Below, in pieces: positions 1 to 5,043 of a DNA stretch of 10,048 bases. This stretch comes from an uncultured Coriobacteriaceae bacterium (GTDB lineage Bacteria > Actinomycetota > Coriobacteriia > Coriobacteriales > Atopobiaceae), in assembly GCA_900544655.1 (NCBI GenBank), contig UQWE01000041.1, positions 1-10,048 of the forward strand, in the 5' to 3' direction. Position 1 is the first letter of the stretch. The number at the start of each line of letters is the position of its first letter. The translations under genes were made by a program, and so were the position numbers. Below the pieces are notes generated by a model, which worked only from the letters and a program-made list of their open reading frames with translations, was not told the DNA's origin and made no database searches.

Positions 1-40
1 GGGCGGGGCTGGCTGCCACCACGGCAGACCGGCCCCGCCC
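1..40 (-). terminator. GC-rich hairpin after the PTS IIA gene, probable operon terminator
   Basis: Bases 1-9 pair perfectly with 32-40 (GGGCGGGGC/GCCCCGCCC), and the interior pairs again (13-17 with 23-27) around a five-base loop. This gives a nearly continuous stem. It begins 26 nt after the IIA stop codon on the minus strand. The base of the stem coincides with the window edge, so a following T-run cannot be seen. A terminator for the PTS operon is the simplest reading. Confidence 0.5.
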
Positions 41-65
41 GTCGCTTGTCGCCCCAAGAAATGCG

Positions 66-536
66 CTAGGCGAGGCATCCGCCAAACGCGGACACCATAC
101 CCTCGGGCGTCACTTGTGACAAAACGTTGGCAGACTTGGCCTCGTCCATGAAGATGCCCATGAGCTTCTGGAGCATCTCCACCTGCCCGCCGTCACGCAT
201 GATACCGAGGTTGATGACGAGCTTCGCCTCGACCTCATCGCCCATGCCGCCCATCGGCTGGAACTTGATGGGGCTCTTGGGCTTCACGATGGCGATGTAG
301 GGCCTCTCCAGGTTCACCGGGTCCGTGTGCGGGATGGCAATCTGCGCCGTGGGGCAGGCAAGGCCCGTGGGATAGTTCTTCTCGCGCTCGCCAATGGCGG
401 CACGCCACGTGTCCTTGAGGTAGCCCAGCGGCTTGAGACGGTCCTCGAGGCCGTCAAATAGCTCCTGGGCGTCATTCGCCTCGAGGTCAAAGAACACGAG
501 CTCGGGACGGAGCAGCTCTACGTCAGCTTGAGACAT
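66..536 (-). CDS. PTS sugar transporter subunit IIA (galactitol/fructose-mannitol type)
   Basis: Predicted 156-residue cytoplasmic IIA protein, which passes phosphate from HPr to the IIB subunit. The phospho-acceptor histidine is His70 in the motif AIPHTDP, the hallmark of the fructose-mannitol IIA superfamily including GatA. The length fits GatA-type single-domain IIA proteins (about 150 residues). The frame stays open upstream, but the ATG at 534-536 is preceded by a good ribosome site (AAGGGA, about 8 nt away), and the extra upstream residues look non-coding and would run through the hairpin and into the preceding gene. It is the last gene of the operon, 112 nt after the membrane-protein gene. 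Substrate cannot be told from the sequence; 'galactitol type' is a family label only. Confidence 0.9.
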   Translation of the reverse strand: MSQADVELLRPELVFFDLEANDAQELFDGLEDRLKPLGYLKDTWRAAIGEREKNYPTGLACPTAQIAIPHTDPVNLERPYIAIVKPKSPIKFQPMGGMGDEVEAKLVINLGIMRDGGQVEMLQKLMGIFMDEAKSANVLSQVTPEGMVSAFGGCLA

Positions 537-594
537 GTTTGTTCCCTTCTCGGAACGGCGCGGCAGGCTCTCGCCCGACACGCGTCTAATAAGA

Positions 595-624
595 AGGCGC
601 GGCAACCGCTTGGGCGCCGCGCCT
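595..624 (-). terminator. Intercistronic hairpin followed by a T-rich stretch, upstream of IIA
   Basis: A perfect 9-bp stem pairs 595-603 with 616-624 (AGGCGCGGC/GCCGCGCCT) around a 12-nt loop. Read on the minus strand, it is followed at once by TCTTATTA, a weak U-tract. It lies between the stop of the membrane-protein gene (649) and the IIA start (536). It could be a leaky terminator, an attenuator, or an mRNA-processing or stability stem that sets the amount of IIA relative to IIC. Stem and T-rich tail are seen; function is inferred. Confidence 0.5.
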
Positions 625-648
625 GAAAGGCCCCTGCCTCCCCGAGGC

Positions 649-1158
649 CTAGTCCGCAGCGACCAGGCTTTCGGCGAGGGAGAGGAGATAGTCGTACACG
701 GGCTCGGCCTTGTTCCCGTCCACGTCGTACATGTCGCCGCAGACGAGGAAGTAGCGCCCACGCACCGGCGACGAGTCGTTCACGCGGGCGTAGATGCGCA
801 GGCCCTCCGGCGTGGGGTTCACACGAAGACGCGTGATGGAGCCAGCCGGGTACTCGTCCACGTGTCCGAACGACTCGAGGCGCAGCGACTCGCCATCGAA
901 CGTCACGACGCGGGGGTACGAATGGGCCACGAACGCGTTCATGAGCGAGTACGCGCACACGACCATGACAAGGAGCATGAGCGGCGGCAGCACGCCGGCA
1001 ATGAACAGGATGACGGACAACGGCAACCCTGCGCAGGACACGTAGGTGGGAAACAGCGCGTCGATGAGATAGCGGCGCCGATCATACGTATAGGTGACCG
1101 CCCCCTCCGCAAGCGCACTTCCCCCGGCAGCCACGCCGCCCAGCTCCTTCTCGGTCAT
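649..1158 (-). CDS. Small two-pass membrane protein with PH-like C-terminal domain, within the PTS operon
   Basis: Unrecognised 169-residue protein. It has a polar N-terminus (1-30), two adjacent hydrophobic segments at about 36-56 and 58-78 that should form a membrane hairpin, then a soluble domain (about 82-165). The domain has alternating beta-type stretches beginning VVTFDGESLRLES and a final helix, which resembles bacterial PH-like domains found in small membrane proteins. The start lies 9 nt after the IIC stop; its weak ribosome site (AGGCG) overlaps that stop codon, so translation is probably coupled to IIC. Sitting between IIC and IIA, it is likely made with the transporter and may be an accessory or regulatory partner of IIC. 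This role is inferred from position only; I know of no described PTS component with this layout. Confidence 0.75.
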   Translation of the reverse strand: MTEKELGGVAAGGSALAEGAVTYTYDRRRYLIDALFPTYVSCAGLPLSVILFIAGVLPPLMLLVMVVCAYSLMNAFVAHSYPRVVTFDGESLRLESFGHVDEYPAGSITRLRVNPTPEGLRIYARVNDSSPVRGRYFLVCGDMYDVDGNKAEPVYDYLLSLAESLVAAD

Positions 1159-1167
1159 GCGAATCGC

Positions 1168-2598
1168 CTACGCCTGGGCAGAGGCGCCAGCGTGGAGCTC
1201 GGCGGCCTCCTTGACGATGCGCTTGTGGTTCCAGACGACCATGAGGACCGCGACGACGGCCGTCGCGACGAGGCCGACTATCGGGTTGATCGTGGACAGC
1301 AGCACGAAGATGCCGGAGAGCGGCGAGCCGCCGTCGGAGAGCACGGTGACGAGGCTGGAGCCAGCAACGCCGGTGGCGCCCACGGCGGAGCTGATGTCGA
1401 AGCCGGCCTGGGCGGCGCTCTGCGTGATGAGCGGGGCGAGGGCGGTGGAGATCAGCAGGGCCATGATGACGGAGATAAGGCCGATGACCAGGCCGCGGAA
1501 GCCGTTGCCCTTGGAGACGGGCACGGCCACGGCGAGCATGTAGGTGCCGGCGGTGAGGTCAACGAACGGAAGCGTCTGGTTGCCGAAGGGCTGCAGCACG
1601 ACGGCGAACAGCACCATGAGCGGGATGCAGATGAGGGCCAGCGACAGCGTGACGGGGTGGCCGACGGCGATGGCGGAGTCGAGGCCGATGTACATCTGGC
1701 CGCGGTTCTTCACCTTGTTCTGGATGAAGTTGGAGGCTGCCTCTGAGATGGGCAGCAGGCCCTCCATGAGCAGGGAGGCCATACGCGGGATGAGCACGAG
1801 CACGGCACCGAGCGTGACGCCGCAGGTGAGGATGCTCGTGATGGAGCCGGCGATGTCGGAGCCGTCGAAGTAGGCGATGGCGCCGATGATGAGGCCGATG
1901 ACGGTACCGATGAACAGAGGCTCACCAAAGATGCCGAACTTCTTCTGCATGGACTCGACGTCGATGTCGATGTCACGCACACCCGGGATATGGTCGATGA
2001 CCCAGTTGAGGACCCACGCGACCGGCGCGTAGGCAAGAGAGAAGCCCTGCGAGATGGAGACGCCCGGCATGTTCAGAGCCTTCTGGCAGTCCTTGGCCGT
2101 GGCATCGGCGAGAACGAGCAGGATGGTCTCGTCGATGATGGCGGCGGCGAAGCCAAACGTGATGTTGCCCGTGATGTTGGCGACGAGCGAGCCCACGAAG
2201 GCGTAGTGCCAGTAGTTCCAGATGTCCACGTTCACGGTCTGCGTGAGGTTCGCGAGCACCAGGATGAGGTTGACGATGAGCGCCAGCGGGATGATGACGA
2301 GGCCAACCGTGGTGCCCAGAGCAATTGCGGCGCCGGCGGGCCAGCCCACGTCGATCGTGGAGAGCTGCAGGCCAAAGCGGTGAATCATCTCCTGGACAGC
2401 AGGTCCGATGGAGGTGCCGAACAGCTGGTTAATGACGAGGTTCAGGCCGATGAAACCAACACCGACCATGAGGCCGGCCTTCAGGCTCTTGCCAAACCCA
2501 GCGCCCAGGCAGCAACCGATGATCGTAATGATAATCGGCATCATGACTGAGACGCCAAGGCCCTGCAGGAACGTGAAGAACGAGATAATCGCGTCCAT
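1168..2598 (-). CDS. PTS galactitol-family transporter subunit IIC
   Basis: A 476-residue polytopic membrane protein, the sugar-translocating channel of a PTS permease that phosphorylates its substrate during uptake. It is hydrophobic throughout, with repeated membrane spans from residue 4 to about 456. It shows GatC-type landmarks: an N-terminal LQGLGVSVMMPIIITIIG segment, FGEPLFIG at about 224-231, GHPVTLSLALICIPLM from 313, and a LPFVDL segment from 343. Length matches GatC (about 450). The start ATG (2596-2598) has a strong ribosome site (AAGGAAGG, about 7 nt away). It lies 172 nt downstream of the broken IIB gene and 9 nt before the membrane-protein gene. The translated substrate may be galactitol or another polyol or sugar. 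Confidence 0.92.
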   Translation of the reverse strand: MDAIISFFTFLQGLGVSVMMPIIITIIGCCLGAGFGKSLKAGLMVGVGFIGLNLVINQLFGTSIGPAVQEMIHRFGLQLSTIDVGWPAGAAIALGTTVGLVIIPLALIVNLILVLANLTQTVNVDIWNYWHYAFVGSLVANITGNITFGFAAAIIDETILLVLADATAKDCQKALNMPGVSISQGFSLAYAPVAWVLNWVIDHIPGVRDIDIDVESMQKKFGIFGEPLFIGTVIGLIIGAIAYFDGSDIAGSITSILTCGVTLGAVLVLIPRMASLLMEGLLPISEAASNFIQNKVKNRGQMYIGLDSAIAVGHPVTLSLALICIPLMVLFAVVLQPFGNQTLPFVDLTAGTYMLAVAVPVSKGNGFRGLVIGLISVIMALLISTALAPLITQSAAQAGFDISSAVGATGVAGSSLVTVLSDGGSPLSGIFVLLSTINPIVGLVATAVVAVLMVVWNHKRIVKEAAELHAGASAQA

Positions 2599-2637
2599 GT
2601 AATACCTTCCTTACTTTCTCTTGCAGAAAACGAACCA

Positions 2638-2769
2638 GGGCACCCCGTGCCCCCATGGAGCTTTGGACACGGGAACGCCCCGCTGTGGGCAGAAGGGGAT
2701 GGGCCCGCAGCGCGGCGGGCGCAGGCTCCCGCCGCGCAATCGACCGGCGATGTCGCCGGAACGCCGGTC
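2638..2769 (-). other. Intercistronic region IIB-IIC holding several hairpins
   Basis: The 172-nt gap between the IIB stop and IIC start contains three stems: a perfect 10-bp stem 2710-2719/2728-2737 (GCGCGGCGGG/CCCGCCGCGC), a perfect 8-bp stem 2742-2749/2762-2769 with an alternative tighter pairing inside it (CCGGCG/CGCCGG), and a 6-bp stem 2638-2643/2647-2652. None is followed by a T-run on the minus strand, so they are more likely RNA processing or stability elements, or a reduced read-through device, than complete terminators. No reading frame of note is present in the gap. Confidence 0.5.
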
Positions 2770-2770
2770 A

Positions 2771-3028
2771 CTACTTCTTGAGAGCCTCGAGGATCTGCTG
2801 CTCGGCCGCAGCCTTGCCGATCGTGGTGAGGAACGGCACGCCGCTCACGTAAGGGCAGGAGATGCCGGCGGGCGCGGCCGTGGTGGCAACGAGCAGGTCG
2901 GCATCGGCGCGCTTCGAGAGGGCCTCACCTATGGCGCACTTCGTGATGGTGTACTGGCCGCCCAGGCCGTTGTTGTCGAGCAGGTCCTTGACCTTGGCCT
3001 CGACGCCGTACAGCGCATGGGCTACCAT
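2771..3028 (-). pseudogene. PTS IIB subunit (galactitol type), N-terminally truncated
   Basis: The 85 residues from Met(3028) to the TAG at 2771 match the body and C-terminus of GatB-type IIB proteins: a helix VAHALYGVEAKVKDLL, then TITKCAIGEAL, DADLLVATTAAP, and the end VSGVPFLTTIGKAAAEQQILEALKK (the last stretch is typical of IIB tails). The first ~15 residues, which should hold the phosphocysteine loop (C-G-x-G-x-x-T-S), are absent: upstream of Met the same frame reads antisense through a LacI-family gene. No ribosome site precedes 3028. The product would lack the catalytic cysteine, so this copy should not transfer phosphate. The frame remains open to 3490, but that extension is the shadow of the regulator gene. 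A deletion or an assembly join at about 3028-3040 explains it. Confidence 0.75.
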
Positions 3029-3892
3029 CGCGCAAACCAGCTCGAGCGCGTCATCTTCGCCGTCGCACGCGTCACGGGGCGCATCGTTGACGTGAGCCCC
3101 TTCCACCCTGGCGTCTACGCGGGGATAGAGCGCGGCGCCAAGGAACTCTCGCTCAAGGCGTCCATGACTACGCTCGACCTCACGACCCCCTCCACGCGCA
3201 AGGACGCCGTGGCAGAGCTCGCGCAGAATGCCAACGCCGGCGTCATCCTGCTCGCCACGGAGATGATCAGCGACGACGAGTACGCCCTGTTCGAGGACTT
3301 CGACCTGCCACTCGTCGTTCTTGACGGCTGGAGCGACAAGCTCGCCCTGGACTGCGTCACGATCGCCAACGAGCCCGCGGCCTACCGCGCCACGACCCTT
3401 CTTGCCGAGAAGGGCCACGAGCGCATCGGCTACGTGGGCTCCCGCATGCGAATCAAGAACTTCCCCCAGCGTGAGCGAGGCTTCCGCCACGTGCTCGAGG
3501 ATATGTGCCTGCCCTTTGATGAGAAGAACCGCATTCTCGTGGACCCCTCCCCCGAGCAGGGCTATCTCGAGCTATGCACCTGGCTCGACGACAATCCCCC
3601 ACTGCCCACGGCCTTCTTCTGCGACAACGACCTCGTGGCCGCGGCCCTCATCCGCGCGCTCAACGCGCACGGAATCCGCGTGCCAGACGACGTCTCCGTG
3701 ATGGGTTTTGACGACGAGCAGCTCTGCCAGGTAATCCAGCCAACGCTCTCAAGCGTGCACGTGCCACGTCACAAGATGGGCGAGATGGCCGTGCGTCGCC
3801 TGTTCGAGCAGACGACGGACATTCGCCTTGCCCCCTGCATCACAATGCTGCACACCACGATAGTCCAGCGCCAGAGCATCAAGCGCATCTAG
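3017..3892 (+). pseudogene. LacI-family transcriptional regulator, N-terminally truncated (no DNA-binding domain)
   Basis: From about 3038 the frame encodes the sensor/dimerisation half of a LacI-type regulator. Landmarks are a first strand and turn VTGRIVDVSPFHPGVYAGIERGA, GVILLATEM, LPLVVLDGW, the very typical ATTLLAEKGHERIGYVGS, TAFFCDNDLVAAALIRALNAHG, VPDDVSVMGFDDEQL, and the end LSSVHVPRHKMGEMAVRRLFE. Everything that should precede it, the helix-turn-helix and hinge (about 60-70 residues), is missing. The frame instead continues upstream as the antisense shadow of the IIB gene. The ATG at 3017 is only nominal; it has no ribosome site and gives 291 residues. Head-to-head placement with IIB implies that the intact gene was a divergent local regulator of this PTS operon. 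As it stands it cannot bind DNA through the usual domain. Confidence 0.75.
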
Positions 3893-3921
3893 GGACCAAG
3901 GGTACGGGTTTGCCTGGTCCC
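3892..3921. terminator. Weak hairpin between convergent genes
   Basis: GGGACCA (3892-3898) pairs with TGGTCCC (3915-3921) across a 16-nt loop in the 46-nt space between the convergent regulator and trmB-like genes. There is no T-run on either side. It may serve both genes as a weak terminator; low confidence. Confidence 0.25.
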
Positions 3922-3938
3922 ACTCCGGCGCCATCGCG

Positions 3939-4778
3939 TTAGAGCGTGATGCCGTCGGCCCAGTCACCGTTCTTCTTGGCGGCGCGGTTGCGCAGGTTCT
4001 GGATCGTAGCCTCCATGCCGTGCGGCGCGTAGCCGTCATAGGCAGAGATGTCCTCGACAATATAGGCGGCGAGGCTCATCTCGGCCGTCTGAACGGGATT
4101 CTCCGGCTCAGGCCCCGGCACGGCGATGTACGAGCACACGCGCGCACCCTTGGCACCCAGCTTCACCTCGTACTCGCTCGTGGGGTCATCGGGACGATCG
4201 GCACGAGCGTCAAGGCTGCTCCACACGGTCTCATAACCGGCGACGGGCAGCTGCGTGAGCGCGAAATCGAACAGCGGCTGGCTATCGGTGCGGAGGCGCA
4301 CCTCTCCCCCATCGCGCAGAACGCGGCGGTAGTCCATGAGGCGTTCGAAGTTCACGAGCCTCTTGTGAGACTCCTTCTTCCGCGGGAACGGCGTGGGGAA
4401 GTTAAGGTAGACGCACGAGAGCTCGCCAGGCGCGAACATCTCCGTGATGCGCATGCCCGTACCTGGGATGAAAAGCACGTTGGAAAGGCCGCTCTCGCAA
4501 CCCGCCTGCGCCGCGTGGGCGATACAGATTGGCTCCGCATCCATGCCGAGGAACAGGACGTCCGGCTCGCGACGCGCCATCTCCACGGTGAAGGAGCCTC
4601 GGCCACAACCCAGGTCGAGACGGACCTCCTTGAACGCGGGACCATCCACGGGAGCGCAGTCACGTGTCCAACGCCCTGCCCACCCATACGGGTTGGTCTC
4701 GATGACGGCGGAATAGCGCTCGAGGCGTTCCTCAAGCACGAAGTTCTTAGGCAGGCGAATATGCAGTCCGTGCGGCAT
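3939..4778 (-). CDS. trmB: tRNA (guanine-N7)-methyltransferase, TrmB family, divergent
   Basis: A 279-residue SAM-dependent methyltransferase; the family makes m7G46 in tRNA variable loops. Motif I is LDLGCGRG at 54-61, the acidic second motif FLGMD ends at 80, the family signature lies at 126-141 (NFPTPFPRKKESHKRL), a RTD motif at 163-165, and a SEYE motif at 201-204. The usual signature is FPDPWPK-x-RH-x-KRR. Here the conserved Asp (E. coli D144, from memory) is Thr129, the Trp is Phe131, and the His (E. coli H151) is Glu136. About 55 residues follow the normal end of the fold. I chose ATG 4776-4778 because homology begins there; TTG 4829 and ATG 4817 are in frame upstream but less likely. 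No adjacent gene shares its pathway. Confidence 0.8.
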   Translation of the reverse strand: MPHGLHIRLPKNFVLEERLERYSAVIETNPYGWAGRWTRDCAPVDGPAFKEVRLDLGCGRGSFTVEMARREPDVLFLGMDAEPICIAHAAQAGCESGLSNVLFIPGTGMRITEMFAPGELSCVYLNFPTPFPRKKESHKRLVNFERLMDYRRVLRDGGEVRLRTDSQPLFDFALTQLPVAGYETVWSSLDARADRPDDPTSEYEVKLGAKGARVCSYIAVPGPEPENPVQTAEMSLAAYIVEDISAYDGYAPHGMEATIQNLRNRAAKKNGDWADGITL

Positions 4779-4842
4779 GGGTTCCCAAATCTCACGAAGT
4801 CCGGGCGCCGGCCGCATCCGGCCGCGCAATCAAACGCAGCCT

Positions 4843-4848
4843 ATTATC
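4843..4848 (-). promoter_or_regulatory. Possible -10 box for the trmB-like gene
   Basis: On the minus strand GATAAT lies 64 nt before the chosen start codon, just outside the terminator of the preceding xfp gene. No convincing -35 box is found 16-18 nt further up, so this is a weak call. Confidence 0.3.
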
Positions 4849-4901
4849 GGGGCAAAGCGCAAATGCGGAGTGTTCTACTCCAAAAGTGCAGCGTTCCTAG
4901 A

Positions 4902-4940
4902 CAAAAAGACCAGCCCGAAGCTCCCCCCAGAGCTTCGGGC
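4902..4940 (-). terminator. Rho-independent terminator downstream of xfp
   Basis: A perfect 11-bp stem pairs 4913-4923 with 4930-4940 (GCCCGAAGCTC/GAGCTTCGGGC) around a six-base loop. On the minus strand it is followed after a few bases by GTCTTTTTGT. This is a textbook intrinsic terminator, about 100 nt past the xfp stop codon, and it separates xfp from the trmB-like gene. Confidence 0.8.
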
Positions 4941-4951
4941 CGGTGTAGCGT

Positions 4952-4987
4952 GCTCGGGCGGATGAGGCGGCCTCACCTCGCCCGAGC
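4952..4987. repeat. Second hairpin between xfp and its terminator
   Basis: GCTCGGGCG (4952-4960) pairs perfectly with CGCCCGAGC (4979-4987), and the loop holds a further TGAGGC/GCCTCA palindrome. No T-run follows on either strand. In the xfp transcript it lies between the stop codon and the intrinsic terminator, where a 3' stability stem is plausible. Confidence 0.5.
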
Positions 4988-5043
4988 CGTGAAAACACTT
5001 GTCAGACAGCCAGTCAACGGGCTAGCCAACTGATGCGGACGAC

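Noticed and set aside
537..761. Longer start for the IIA gene
   Set aside because: The additional 75 residues are Ser/Thr/Arg-rich, overlap the end of the preceding gene and the intercistronic stem, and lack similarity to IIA proteins; the ATG at 534-536 has a good ribosome site.
535..1746. 403-codon open frame on the plus strand
   Set aside because: It is antisense to the membrane-protein gene and part of IIC. The translation is His/Arg/Glu/Gly-rich with no domain; a composition artefact.
2621..3016. N-terminal extension of the LacI-family frame on the plus strand
   Set aside because: It is antisense to the IIB remnant and the hairpin-rich gap, and shows no helix-turn-helix.
3029..3490. 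N-terminal extension of the IIB frame on the minus strand
   Set aside because: This stretch is antisense to the regulator's sensor domain and does not resemble any IIB N-terminus; a shadow joined to the real IIB remnant by chance of frame.
4805..4826. GC-rich repeat CCGGCCGCATCCGGCCGC as a possible mobile-element end or operator
   Set aside because: Short, not flanked by target duplications or a partner repeat; best explained by base composition in the leader of the trmB-like gene.
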